Part shown: positions 36,203-51,191 of the stretch, one piece after another
Position numbering within the stretch: the stretch's first letter is position 1
Layout of the letters: each line of letters begins with the position of its first letter
Origin: Aulostomus chinensis
Lineage: Eukaryota; Chordata; Actinopteri; Syngnathiformes; Aulostomidae
Direction: 5' to 3'
DNA: 64,000 nucleotides
Assembly (NCBI GenBank): GCA_037954235.1
Contig: JBBMOA010000013.1
Span: 11,391,001-11,455,000 of the forward strand
Notes under the pieces: generated by a model
The model's database searches: none
What the model was told of the DNA's origin: nothing
Seen by the model: only the letters and a program-made list of their open reading frames with translations
Program-made: the position numbers and the translations under genes

Positions 36203-39200
36203 ATGGCAGCCTCAGTCCAGACGCTTCCTTTGACCCGTGGCTCCACTAAAAACTTCCGTAACCCTTTCCCGGCCCCGCCCCTCTCCTCCCGTTGCAGCAT
36301 GGGAAGTGTAGGCAGCCTGGTGGAGAGGCCGGATGTATCCCCGACTAAGGTCAGCCGGGCGGTGCCCCAAGTGAGGCCCAAGCAGAGCAACGGGCTCCTG
36401 AAGAAAGGCTTCACCCAGAGAGAATTACTCAACTACCTCAACATCACCAGGTGCGAACCTCTCGGTTCAGGCTGTCAGGGAATATCTGCATGCTGTGATG
36501 ATGTGATCTCAGGTGAATCACTTGTTCTTGAATAGGAAAGAGACAAAATCCAGCAGCGACTCCAAGAAGGACATTATCGCTGCTGTCAGCGGCCGTGAGG
36601 AGGAAAGCCTGTACGCCAAAGTCTACCACAAAGACGGCACGGAAATCGATTTAACCAAGAACTCCCTGCCAAGTGGGAGCAAATATGAAAAGGTAAACAT
36701 TGCTTTCTATGTTGACATAAATATGCTGTATTTCATACTCGAGCCTTCTATTTTATGTCCTAGTCTTTCAGTTACTCGCAGTGGGGGTGATTGACTGTCA
36801 TTCACTGATTTCCTTTGGCCTGACAACATCATAAATAACTTTAACTCCACCAGCATAGATGGAAAATCTGCCACTTGGATTTACTGCTGCAATTAAGTCT
36901 CTAATTTTTTCTGTCCAATTGATCAACACTGAGAATACAGAAGGTGAAAGAGTATTGATGTAATAGAAACACTGAGATTTATCTATACTGCCGGTCTCCC
37001 TGCTGCTTTGGAAAGATTGTGTCCAATCGTGGTTCTGGTGTGTTTTCAGGCTCGTTTGAGGTCTTCTGCCTTCAAACCGGTCACCCCAAAAAACTTCAGC
37101 TCCATGCAAAACCTGCATCCATCCTCCAAGTCAGAAGATTTGGACCACAGCCTGTCCAATGGGTTGCACAGAGCCTACGCGCATGTCCCTAAAGCTGTCT
37201 CCAGCTCCTCTTCATCCTCCTCTCCCTCACGTCATGGAGGACCCACACCCAGCGGTAACAAGGTAAGGTAATATGATCATGATGTTTAGCGTGGATCCAC
37301 TTTATTTCAGCCTTTGCCACCTCTACAATTTGTAAAGACATTTAATTGAAATTGAGGTTCCAGAATCTGAATAATTCTGAAGAAAGTCCTTCTCCCCATA
37401 CAGGCCCCCTCCTCAGTGCGTGGGCTGAGCCAGGAGGATGATAATCTGTCAGACTCGGGTCATAACTCCATGACTAGTCTGCCACCATACCGGCCCCCCT
37501 TCCGCCCACACCTGGCTCACATCAGGTCGACTCCAGCATTATTCTCTCGTCTCTATTTGTGGAGAACATTTCTTTCCTTAAGACTGTGTGGGTGGTGATA
37601 AAAAAGATTTTAATGACTTCTCTGATTCGTCTAGTGCTTCTATGGGCCACATCAACACCATCGGCTCTTTGGACCGCACTTCTCTGGGCTCAAAGGCTGT
37701 TGGGTCAGGGGGTGTGGCCATAGGGGAGATGGCGTGTCGGAGCATGGCAGCCCTTACCCGTTTAGCACCATATACTGGGGAGGCTCCACCACCTTATGAA
37801 TGGACACTCTCACTGTCTGTTGAGGAAGTGGTGAGTATTGGTCATGAGGATGAGTGGGGGTATGATTTTCAAACTGATAAGTGCTTCATGCTGTGGTCGT
37901 CTACAGGTGCGAGACCTGGAAGAGCGCCTGGTGGAGAAAGAACATGAGCTGAAGCAGATGAAAAGAAACCTAGATGAGAGCGAGGGCGCAATCGCTCAGG
38001 TGAATCTCACTGCGATTGTCTTGCTGTGCTCCATCAATCTATGCATCTATCAGGCTAGCGTTTGAAGCATGCCCCTCTCTCCCCCATCTGCTCCCTGCAT
38101 GCAGGTGTTTGAGGGCAAACAGCGTCTATGGGAGAAGGAGGTGGAGGAACTGAAGCGCCTGTATGCCACCAAGCTGCGGCAGGTTTCCCAGCATGCCCAG
38201 CGTTCCCAGCGTAGCCTCCAGCTGCAGCTGTACAAGGCCCAGCAGGAAAAGAACCGACTGCAGGAGGAGCTTGACAGTCTGAACAAGGAAGCAAGCCCAG
38301 AGTCTGGAGGCCTAGAAAAGCGGACCAGCCCGACCCTGGAGGAGACGCAGTGGGAGGTGAGGACAGAAGGATGTGGTTTATGGCAGAGAGAAGCAGTAAC
38401 TCAGATGTAATTATAGGGGATAGTGGCGATGAGGGACTTCCAACCTTGTTTGTCCTGTTAAAATGTTTTTCCTATCCTTCAGGTTTGCCAGAAGTCTGGG
38501 GAGATCTCCTTGCTGAAGCAGCAGCTCAGGGACTCCCAGGCCGAGGTGACCCACAAGCTGAGTGAGATCTTCCAGCTGAAGACGCAGCTCAGGGAGACAC
38601 GTACGGAACTGCGCAACACGGAGGGCCAGATAGAGGCTCTGAAGCTGATCTTGCAGGGGACGCAGCGTCGCAGGTGCCCCTCTCAGACCACCACTGAAGG
38701 AGGAGGAAAAGGAGAAGAGAGTTCTCCAGCTGGCGCAACAGGTAGTTCAACCCGTTTCTCTCCAAGTCTGTTGATGCTGTTATGGACAAACCTTCAGGCA
38801 TCCGAGGCACATCACCTCTAGAAATTGAACTAGCTTTAAACCACCAATGGAACAAAATTAAGATCTTCAATTCTATTTGGGAGGGGCGCATGACTCGGAG
38901 GTAGAGTGGCCATCTAGCAACCGAAGGGTCGCTGGTTCCCCCCGCTTAAAGTCAGCTGGGATAGGATCCAACACCCCCACGACCCTTAAAAGATAAGAGG
39001 TATAGAAACTGGATGGATGGATGGATTCTATTTGGAAAAGTATTTCAGAAGAACTCTGCCATGCCAAGATGAATGAATGGAAAAAGATCCTCATGCTATG
39101 CCACAGAAGTCTGTTAATTATCAAAGTAACCGGGTTTCTTATCAGCACAGCGAGCTATTTTCAGTAAGGATGTTGATCAACAACTTGGACCAAAAAGTAG

Positions 39201-39624
39201 GTTATGATGTCATTAATATTAACACTCCACCCCTGGGAACATCTCCATTGCAGGAGGGTGTGGGGGCCCTACAGAGGAGCGGCTGCGGGCAGAGCTGCTG
39301 CTGGAGCGACGTCAGAGCGAGGCCCAGGCTTTGGCCTTCGAGGAGGAGAGGCAGACATGGCAGACAGAGAAGGACAAGGTCATCCGCTACCAGAAGGAGC
39401 TGCAGGCCAGCTACCTGGACATGTACCACCGCAACAAGGAGCTGGAGAGGGAACTGCACCAGCTGAGGGCAGGCAGAGAGCAAGGAGCAGGAGGAGGAAG
39501 CAGGGATGGGACTTTGGAAAGAGAGGTGTCAGAGCTGATGAGTGAAACAAGAAGCGAAAAACAAGAGGAAAGACCTTCCTCTGGTCTGCCATGGATCGAG
39601 AGGATTGAGTCATCTGAAATTTGA
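36203..39624 (+). CDS. n4bp3: NEDD4-binding protein 3, coiled-coil (Fez1-type) protein, 9 coding exons
   Basis: Cytoplasmic coiled-coil protein of the LZTS/N4BP3 family; N4BP3 binds the NEDD4 ubiquitin ligase and acts in neurite branching. Coding exons: 36203-36450, 36536-36692, 37050-37262, 37404-37525, 37635-37830, 37907-37999, 38105-38356, 38483-38741, 39254-39624. All are in phase, giving 636 residues (human about 544). N4BP3-specific features are MGSVGSLVERPDVSP (from residue 33), NGLLKKGFTQRELLNYL, FKPVTPKNFSSMQNL, GSLDRTSLGSK, the PPPYEW PY-like motif (about 302-307, a candidate NEDD4 WW ligand), and EEVEELKRLYATKLRQ. The family core EVCQKSGEISLLKQQLRDSQ follows, and the C-terminus ends ...RIESSEI. 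Coiled coil runs from about 313 to 600. LZTS1 and LZTS2 share the core but not the N-terminal blocks. Intron 8 holds a short SINE. The ATG at 36299 is an alternative in-frame start. Confidence 0.92.
38881..39024 (+). repeat. Short SINE in n4bp3 intron 8 with 11-bp target-site duplication
   Basis: The element is about 144 bp. Its tRNA-like head differs from the other copies (GACTCGGAGGTAGAGTGG as A box, GGTCGCTGGTTCCCC as B box) and is fused to the shared tail (GTCAGCTGGGATAGGATCC ... GGATGGATGG). ATTCTATTTGG occurs at 38870-38880 and again at 39025-39035. Confidence 0.88.
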
Positions 39625-41130
39625 ATGTCATAGACTCTACTTTTCTCCCTGAAGGTTTGTTGCTCTGCAGGGGAGACAGGGAAGCCTGCCAGGAAGTTCA
39701 AACAAGTCACAAAACCTTTTGACTTTTACTATATTTACTTTTTTCTTCCGTTAGAGAAAACACTGACTCACGACATTTTCATCAGCATATATCGAAGCAT
39801 CACGTGAAAAGAGATAGATGAACAAAAAATTTCAAAGTCCTTCAAAGTTTTTCTACGCCCACTTGAAAAGGTTTTTGCCCTTAGATAAAAAAAAGCAAAT
39901 GCTCAATATGGGACATCAATCCTTTTGTCAAATAAACATTGTGTCCAGACAGCATGCAGCACCCATAGACAGCCAGTTTGACACTTCTTCTTCTACTCAG
40001 TTAGAGCTATTTGCAAAGTCGCCTATCTCTCCATCTTCTGGTGAATATACACACTGCGTAGCCTAGATTATTCACTCTGAAGCAGTGGATGGAAATGCAC
40101 ATATTTTGCAAAAAGTGTAATTTTGCACAATTAAATGGAAGCATGGCTACTGTGTCGAAAGGATCAGCTAAACAAAAGAATGTGATTTAAACAAAATTAT
40201 GCATACTTGGTCAAATTTCAGTCTGCTGAAATTTTAAAATTTTGAGCTAACATTGGTAAAACGTCAGCATTTCGATCTTATTTAAACTCACAACGACTGT
40301 TTGGCCATCAGCCTTCCATAGCTTCCTGTGTTGGTTGCCTTCCTCTTGCTACGACTGGATCAATAAACTGCCACATTGATGCACGGTGAACAGAAATCTC
40401 CCGCCATACTTCAACCAATCACCTCGCCTTTCCTTCTTCAGATGTCTTTTCAAGTGTATATGGACAAATTTACGGAATATTACTAAACGTGTGAATTTTG
40501 TACTTACTTTTCTGCTGTAAATTACTGACTGTAACCAAAGGATTCTGAAGGATTTTCTCAGCACCTGTTCAGTCTGAGCTGAAGCTTCTATGGATTCAGG
40601 GTTCCCCTCTGTCGTGGGGCAAAGCTGCAGGTCCGTACGGAGGTTTAAAGTTGTCTGGTGCCAAGGTGTTAACTTTGTCTCTTCGCCATCCAGAATACTA
40701 AGACACCGGAAAAGTTAGGCTACTTTTATCACTCTGTTTCTAGTTCCAGTCAGCTGTCATCATCTATGACATCGATGTATTTTGTACATAACTGCGATTT
40801 TAGCCTGACTTGCCTTTTGTCACTGTATCCTGAGTACACTGTTGTCTTAAAAATGCCACAATTCCACATCTATTGGACGTTACAAAAGAGACGAACAGGT
40901 GATGAAGGATGCCCTGCTTATGGGTGCAATTTCTTGTCATGCCCAAACAAAAACATCTAAACCATGACATCAAGCAAAGTGTTTCTTTCTTACATGAACA
41001 TTCAAATACCAGCTCTCATTTGACCTTTCAACATACTGTGACACTTGTCTATTTACTGGAATTATAATTGTACAGTATAAATATATATGTATGATCTTGA
41101 TTCATAATAAACATTTAGGAAGTGGTGTAA
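39625..41130 (+). other. n4bp3: Probable 3' UTR of n4bp3
   Basis: Follows the stop codon at 39622-39624. AATAAA at 41106-41111 is a good poly(A) signal. I recognise no other gene here, but the UTR length is inferred. Confidence 0.45.
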
Positions 41131-43579
<2,449 letters not shown>

Positions 43580-43590
<11 letters not shown>

Positions 43591-44090
43591 ATAACTGTTT
43601 TATTACCATCTCACCTAGCTGTGTCCTTCACCCATTCCTCATCCAAACAGTTGCGCCAAAACAAAAAAGGAAGAAGAAGCTGTAGTTCATAAGCCAACTC
43701 AAAGAAAGCAGAGAAAACAAACACTATAAATTATAACATACTTTAAAAAGGTAAGCCTATAACTCTGCAGGCAAATAAGTTTCAATAAACATCCTTTTTC
43801 AGAGGCGCTTGTTGGTGAGGACGTTCTCATCAAACGACTCTTCACTCGACTACAGGTCGTAGTCAGACAATCCCCACTCGACTCTGTAATCTATGCAAAG
43901 TTGGAGGGTCCGAGGTGAATTACGGGGTGGCCAAGGCTGTCCAGAGCAGCACTGAGATAAAACCTTAATGCTTACAATAAGAGGCCGTGGGGCCAGGGAC
44001 AGAGGAAAAGGGCCAGAGTAAATGGTCCTGGACACGCAAAAAAGCTCCAGAGAACTTCATCCTTACTCACAAGGAGACCATGTGGTGGTA
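43580..44090 (-). other. rmnd5b: Probable 3' UTR of rmnd5b
   Basis: Minus-strand sequence after the stop codon. TTTATT at 43599-43604 (AATAAA on the minus strand) is the nearest poly(A) signal; a second lies at 43476-43481. Confidence 0.45.
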
Positions 44091-46782
44091 TCAAAAGTAG
44101 ATCTGCTTGGCATGTGATGGATTCTGCTCCATGGGGCAGTACGGGCATTTCAACCTGGAGGGGAGACATAGAATGGTGAGAAAGTGAAGAACAGGCTGTT
44201 TCTTACCAATCACGGCACGTGTGTTAACGTGAGATCATGGATGCTGGAATCATTTGCGCCACATTGCCAACTTACTTCCCACCATTGGTGAGTTTGTTGA
44301 GGGCATCTCTGGAGATGACGTGGCCACAGATGAGCTTCATGGGAGGGTTGCTCTCAGACGTTTGCTGTCGGAGGATTGGGCACGCGAACACGGAGTGGTA
44401 CCAGCACTTCTTGCCGAGGTCAATTTCAATCTGAATTCAGATGAAGGATGTGACTTAACTGAAAGGGCAAAATATCGAAGACATGATCAAGACTCTTGGA
44501 AAACTCAAGGGACTCACAGGCAGCTCATCCTTGTGCGTCCAGACCCCGCTGCACTGTCTCTGCTCGATCACCTGCTTGATGTTCATCAGCACGGGCAAAG
44601 CCATGCAGCCTGACGCAAAGCTGAAAAAAGTATGTGTGAGCGTTCATCAGCCGTGACGTCAATAGCACAACGTTACATTAGAACTTAGGTATGAGTGTGA
44701 AGATTAGAAAAGGAGGTCAGAGACAAGACAATTTGTTCTAACCTAACACTTAACGGAGACTCCACGGAAAGACCCAGTAAAGCGCAGGCATCTCTGGTGA
44801 AGATGTTACAGATCTCCGCCCACTGGTTTGTCTCCAACAGACTACGGTATGGAGAGTTCTCAATGCCATGCCGCAGGTAAACCAGACTGCCCATCAGGAT
44901 CTGGATATCTGCAGGTGCAAAAAAAGAAAGACAGAAAAAGAATTCCAAAAAATGTAAAGGAGTTAAAATTTTAAACAAAAACCCCAGAAATATTTATCTC
45001 CTGAACCGTTACAGACACTACATTTTTAATAAAAGGTTTTAAAAAACTATAACTCAAGTTAAGCATCTTTTTTTTTGTCAGGAATATCCCAGTAATGCCA
45101 CTGTACAGCCTACCTCTCTGGTGCTGAGAGGCAAAGGGCTGGAAGTGCCTGGCATACTGAAGGGCCTCCATTTGGTTGCCGATACCGCCGCTAAGCAGAC
45201 TGATGAAGTACAAACGGTGCAATTTGAACTCTAAACTGCTGTTCAGGTCCAGAAGGCGCTGCCGATTTGTCACAGCCCACCTAAAAAGGTACAGAGATGG
45301 AGAGCAGTCCACATTTTTTGCACTTTTCAGAAAGATTTGTTCAAAAGCGACAGCACTCTAAAAAAGCACAGCACTGCTAATTAGCCTAAAAGAGTAGAGT
45401 GTCAAACAGATGGGAAAAGCAATTTTAATATTTTTGCAACTATAATATACTGAGGCAGTGCATTTTGAGATATAAAGACTGCTTGTTTTGTTTTGTTTAC
45501 CTCTAAACAGTACAGTAAGTTTATTGTGTTTGCAATGATGAGGAATGAGTACACACAGAAACAAACAACATACTCTAGTGCCGGCCTGAGGTCCTGCATC
45601 CTCAGAGCTTCAAGGATCCTGTTTAGCTCCAGGAAAGGCTGCTTCATACTCATGTCTATAACTACTCCAGACTCCTAAACAACAGACAAGGGTATTTTGA
45701 GATATCAGAATTTACTCGCATAATTTTATTGAAAAATATTCCATGAGATTTCAAGTTACAAACTATCTCCTCGGTCATGTAGCATTACAGTTGACGCCAT
45801 AAAGTAGGTTTCAGTTGTTTACCTGACACAGATCCTCTGCTACACTGAGCATCCCTTGCCTGTACAGGTGCTCCACAATGGTTTCACTCAAGTGTTTCTG
45901 TCTCTCTGGGGTGTCCCACACGGTCTCTGCAACCACAGCACTGATCTCTGCATCAAAATTCTACAAAGACACATACAAGAACTTTACTATCAACATGGCG
46001 AACGCAGAATATTACAGGAGGTTCCTGCCCGCCCTTACCCTATCGATGGCTTTGCCCACTTTTGACACACTGCCATGGATGTCCTTGTGTCGTGAGGCTA
46101 GCATCTGCACTGTTTCTTTAATATTCTTACAGCACTGAGCCATAGTCTGAGACAGGACTGAGAGGTCTGCATCTTGTACTCCTACAAGAGGTAAAAAAAA
46201 ATGTGCTTGTCCACAATAACATGATGGCATATAATACTGATTAAACACAAAGAACAAGCACTATAGCTAGACGTCATCCAATTTACTGCTAGTGGATTTT
46301 GCCTTTCAAGTACTCAAAACCAGAAGGGTTGTAGTCTGTTTTTAGCTCTCACCAAAGGTTTTGTTGATTACTGAGCATATGGCTGAACATGATATGGATT
46401 TTTACCAAATGTGCTTGAGAGTTTGTAAAAGCTGTTGTTAACTTTAAGTCACCATTAGCTTCAAGATAAATATATGTTACTGGCTTTTTCTGCATTGTGG
46501 AGTCACAAATAAGTAATCCAGGAGGTAAATAAAATGTCTTAATGAGCACAGGAAACCTGGCTTTGCGGACTTCAAAAGCAAAATGCATTTTCTAGGTGAG
46601 GTATCACTTTAAAAGAGTTTCACAGAATTGAATATTTCCTCACCAAATGCAACGAGCTGTCCTCGAATCTCACAGACGCTACGCAGGAGCTCATCAAGCC
46701 TCTCTTCGGACTGGTGGCCGTACATTACAAAGCGATGGAGCACTTTCTCCAGCTCCCGCTCCACACATGCACACTGTTCCAT
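44091..46782 (-). CDS. rmnd5b: RMND5B, RING-type E3 ubiquitin ligase subunit of the CTLH (GID) complex, 9 coding exons
   Basis: Catalytic RING partner (with MAEA) in the CTLH/GID ubiquitin ligase. Exons in transcript order: 46782-46644, 46181-46039, 45960-45823, 45674-45574, 45280-45114, 44908-44743, 44620-44518, 44430-44276, 44154-44091. All are GT-AG and in phase, giving 391 residues (human about 393). It starts MEQCACVERELEKVL. LisH/CTLH-type helices lie in the middle (EHLYRQGMLSVAEDLCQESG, QPFLELNRILEALRMQDLRP, ALEWAVTNRQRLLDLNSSLE). The C-terminal degenerate RING carries Cys336, Cys354, His356, Cys374 and Cys377 (ACPILRQ, LICGHVISRDAL, LKCPYCPMEQNP). Adjacency to n4bp3, as in human 5q35, favours rmnd5b over the paralogue rmnd5a. 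Intron 1 carries a family B repeat. Confidence 0.95.
46311..46592 (+). repeat. Dispersed repeat family B, copy 2, in rmnd5b intron 1
   Basis: Matches 28389-28694 in order and direction over about 280 bases with scattered substitutions and small gaps. Confidence 0.7.
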
Positions 46783-48065
46783 AGTTCAGATTTGAACACT
46801 CACATACACACACACTCACACACAACACCACCTGGGAAAAAAAATCTAAATCAGTAAAAATATGGATCAGTTATAATCACTTTAAAATCACTGTTGAGAG
46901 ATTAACTGAGTCAGACATATTGAACTGAAAAATGAACTGCATTTTCCTTTTACATCAGTCAACACATAGATTTTCCAATCTCTTGTCATCATTCAATATT
47001 AGGTAATTCACACATCATTATATTATTATGATTATTTTAAGTCTGGGTTACATTGTTGTCACCCTGTGTAAATGTGACTTTTCATAAATTGAGATTATTA
47101 CCAATATTGCTGCAGTGGATTTAACACTACCACATATTCAGCACATGTTGTATTAAAAAAATATTAAAAGGACCTCCATGGTAGTTGACTACAGATGGAA
47201 AAAATACTGATTTCAATGTTGACATGTAGCTGTCTACTAAACTAGTGAGCCCTAGTCAATGCGATACATTGTCTCCTGTCCACTTTCAACAACAGAGGAA
47301 AAACCTCATCAATTGGAACAGTCGTGAGTTCAAGTTTGGCCTGTTTTACCACTAGTATCAACTAGCAAGGCCTTGCCAGTATTCCAATCACTCTACGTGC
47401 TCTGCGGCCTAGTGTTTACTATCGTCGGATGTAGCTAGCGACCCTACAACATACACACATAACCTGATCACCAGGAGCCAAATAAATATTATCTTTAAGA
47501 ATTTAATAGGAGGACATCTTTTAGATGTATTTGTCAATGTAAAAACTGCAGTGAGGGATCGCTTTGTGATAACTGCCTGGATGCAAGCTACACACAAAAT
47601 ATCCACCAAACGTACTACAGCTTATGTTAATCATAACTAACGGAAGCTAGGTTGTATTTTGCTTGTGTAAACGAAGCGAAATATTTCTTCCACGTTTCAC
47701 CGACCAATAATGTTACTGAAATTTGCCATATTCATTTTTTAAAAATGGCCAGTCGTTCAGCTCACACAAACAAACGGCTTTACTCTATAGCTAGCTGCAA
47801 ACGCTCCCAGCTGTTAACAGCTAGTTAGCTAGTTTATGTTAGCCAGTTGCCGGCCGACAGGGCCCGAATTATTTCAGGAGAGAATGACAACTTACCCAGT
47901 GTTGTTATTTTGTATATTTCCAACACTTAAAATATGTATCGCTGTTTAGGTGAATTTCAGGATGTCCTTAAATAGGAACCACTCTCTTATCTTAATTAGT
48001 TAGCAAACATTAGCGTTAGCTACTTGCCTGCTATGACAACACTTCACCAGCAGTCGTAATGCGGA
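46783..48065 (-). promoter_or_regulatory. rmnd5b: 5' UTR, UTR intron and promoter region of rmnd5b
   Basis: On the minus strand an acceptor (TTTTCCCAG|G) places the 5' edge of the first coding exon at 46831. A strong donor, ACACTGG|GTAAGT, ends a probable untranslated exon at 47896. The start site is likely near 48060, where an ETS-like CAGGAAGATCCGC (minus strand) lies. The start of transcription is inferred. Confidence 0.45.
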
Positions 48066-49894
48066 TCTTCCTGTGTCGCATGCTGCGTTTACATAGTACT
48101 TCACAATAAAAGTATTCATTTTGTTGAATCTGCGACATTACAGGTTTCGGTCCTAAGTGTTTTTTTCTCCCATTCTTTCTCTGCAGTGGGGAGTTTCAAG
48201 ATATAAAAACACATCCTCCAAAGATAGGCACAAGGAAAAGAACATTTTAGCCGATGGAATTACAGCTAATTAAGTGATCATCAAATTTTCAAAGAGATTC
48301 TATGTTTTCTACATAAACTGATTATATAAGTGGTTGTAGTGGTGTAAAAGATCGTGCGGACATTACAGCACCTCACGTGTCATTCATTATTTGAGTTTTA
48401 TACTTCAAAATTCTACACCCCTGATTTTAAAGCAAAATTTTAAAAGAGGCAACTTCTATGGTATTCTTTAAGACAAACTAGGTGTAAAAAAAAAAAGTTG
48501 TTTTTAGATGCGATCTAACATTTATATTCTTACTGTTAGGCATGAGTCATTGCATTTAAATCAGATAGCACATCAATTCAGCATCACATTCCTCATCACA
48601 AGATAGCACACATACACTCTAGTCCATAGCAGAGAAAGTAATTGCAATCCATTTTGAAAGTTTATATCTATTCACACTGGATCCAGCGCAGTGCCAGACA
48701 GCTTTTGATTTTTTCTCCACATGTCTGCACCGAGCGTTATCTATCCTTTCTGCCAATTTAAGCTTCTTGATTTTGGATTTGTTTGTGATGCTAAAACAGT
48801 TTATTGGTCATGCAGGGTTGATGAGTGTGTTGCAGAGCTGAGTGGGAGAGAAGGTGAGGACTTGAGCAGGCTGGTCTGACTAATCCATCAGTGATGTGGA
48901 CTAAAGCTCCCCATTGCTGAGGTGCTCATCATTCTTTCCCTCTGAGTCCGCCAGTGTGCTGCGCTGCCATAACCACAGAGTTTCAAATGTGTTACCACTC
49001 TATGCTTTGGTTTAGCATGCACATAACTATTCACACCCGTTAGCTGTCCTTTTACCTTTTAAACTTTTACTGATCTCCAAAGCCATGTTTTTCAGTTTTA
49101 CTCTTTCCAGATAAATAGTGTATTGAAGTTTACCTGCATGATAATTCCTCCTTATGACCTTCAAATAAGTGAAACAGAAGATTATCCTGAAGGGAGATCT
49201 GAAGTCTACCAAAACATGTCTATAAATACTTATGAACTGATGCAGAATTAACAGAGGAAAATTATATAAAACTGCTAAATAGTTCTGTATGTAATATCTC
49301 AAGTGTGTGTTCACTTGTAGCAACACTCCAGAGAGCAGAGTGGATCAAATATTTAATTGCCATGATGACTCTCTAGTGTTGAACTTTGCTTAACTCTCAA
49401 CCTTTGGACACCACAGATTTAATACACCCTCGGTCAAAAGGTTATTCAGTCAGCGCTGCAATCAAAGATTTTTCCATTGGCTTTCCCTGTATGACTTAAT
49501 CACTGACAATTGATGGTAATCTCATAAGGTATTAGGGTAGAGACAGAAGTCTTATCCAAACTCAAAACATGCCTGGGCTCCCTCATGTGGCTCAAAGGGT
49601 CAACAGTGGTGAAGTTAAATAACACATGGTTGATATTAATGGAACATTAAGCATAGTCATACTGCTTCCATGTGAATGAATAGAGGAAATCTGCATGTTA
49701 TTCCATTACTTTAATGGCAGTAGTTTTGGATCACAGGGTATCCAGGCATTATAGGGAAAACCATGAGTCACCTCACTGGTGTTATGCAAGGGCTGTTAGC
49801 TAACATGCTGCGAACAGGGATTTTGCATGTGATAAGTCAAGTTTTAGGGGTCTGCATCAACCTTTGACCTGTTGCCCCCCACTTGATACATGCA

Positions 49895-49957
<63 letters not shown>

Positions 49958-50076
49958 AGCTTAATATATCATGATCAAGTGTAAAATATGTGGGCTGCAC
50001 AATGAGCTTTCTCTCTGCCCCAGCTTGCCCAGACAACCAGTTAAAACTAAAGCTATCCTCTTCTGATAGTATGGGT
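48066..50076. other. Divergent intergenic region, rmnd5b to the PROB1-like gene
   Basis: No gene was recognised. It contains a (CA)n run at 49899-49955 and otherwise AT-rich, apparently unique sequence. Confidence 0.5.
49899..49955. repeat. (CA)n microsatellite
   Basis: Pure CA run. Confidence 0.95.
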
Positions 50077-50086
50077 CTATTTATAG
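50077..50086. promoter_or_regulatory. MEF2-type A/T box
   Basis: CTATTTATAG is an exact match to the MEF2 consensus (YTAWWWWTAR) and also TATA-like. It lies about 200 bases before a candidate first-exon donor and about 1.1 kb before the giant ORF. Confidence 0.4.
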
Positions 50087-50109
50087 AGAAGCCCTGTGAC
50101 TGAGCTGGC

Positions 50110-50280
50110 TGTTAGTGTCAGATTCCAGACACACTCATTCGTCCAAGCTAGATCAGCACCTGCTGCTAAGTTTAAACCCACCCAGCCCCTGCGTCGCACC
50201 CCAACCCAACTCTTACAGGCAAGCCGATGCAAGCATCCAAACCTCATCTCAGTGAAGAAAAAAGATCCAGGTTGGACGAA
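50110..50280 (+). other. prob1: Candidate untranslated exon of the PROB1-like gene
   Basis: Ends in a consensus donor, GACGAA|GTAAGC, at 50281. Good acceptors at TTTGCTTCTCAG (ending 51037) and ATCTTGTTTCCAG (ending 51112) could join it to the coding exon. The 5' limit is unknown. Confidence 0.35.
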
Positions 50281-51191
50281 GTAAGCGCAGAACCCCTGGA
50301 GGGAGGGGCAGAAATAGAGATGGGAGCATTACAGGATGTAATGTGTCCAAGTGAGATGGCCCTCTATGCTTTTTCTAGTATTCAAGTCTGAGACATGCCA
50401 GTGCTTTTGATATTCTGAACTTGTCTAAGCCAGTGTGGCTCTGCCAGACCGAGCTGTACAAAGCTGCCTGTCCTTGGTTCAGGAGCTCCTTTAGGCTTGA
50501 AGTGTGCTGTGGATTTAAGAGACTGGATGAGAAGCACAAAGGAACTAAATGCCCTTGGAAAAGCCTCATCATTGGCAAAAGGTACAGTACCATTCATTCT
50601 GACATGTGTTCTTGTGTAACCTAGTTCTACACCAAGGCAATGTGGGAAATTTCGACAAAAAAACTTAATCCAAATCATTTTTCTACATCTTATATAACCA
50701 ATTACACTTTGTTGTCTTTCAAACAAGTCACAGCATTCTTTTTTATATGAATGAAATCTTATGAGCTTTTTAAAGCACATGTACAGTTGTACCCTGAATT
50801 CCTGATAGGCAACTAATTGCTAGATATTTTCCAACACGTCTCTAAATCTTTTCATTTCCTATTGTTTGCTGATGCTGTTAAAGATGCGATGACATATTTT
50901 TGAATCTGTTTTGAGGCTTTATATTTTGCCATTTAACTGTATCGTCAGAATATTTGATGGCTAACAGATACATTTGCTGTGGGCAAGCTTACAAAATTCT
51001 ACAGTATATCTGCTATTAATAAGTTTTTGCTTCTCAGTGATTCATCAGATGTCACTAATGATATTTAATGAATGAGCTGCACACCATCCAGGTGACCCTA
51101 TCTTGTTTCCAGTCCAGGAACAGAACCCAAAGTAGACTTGAGCAGGAAACTGGACTGGCCACAGTGGGAATTTTGAGCTTGTGGACTAGTG

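Noticed and set aside
36299..39624. LZTS1 or LZTS2 instead of n4bp3
   Set aside because: The shared EVCQKSGEISLLKQQL core fits all three, but the N-terminal FTQRELLNYL, GSLDRTSLGSK, PPPYEW and KRLY segments and the rmnd5b neighbour fit N4BP3.
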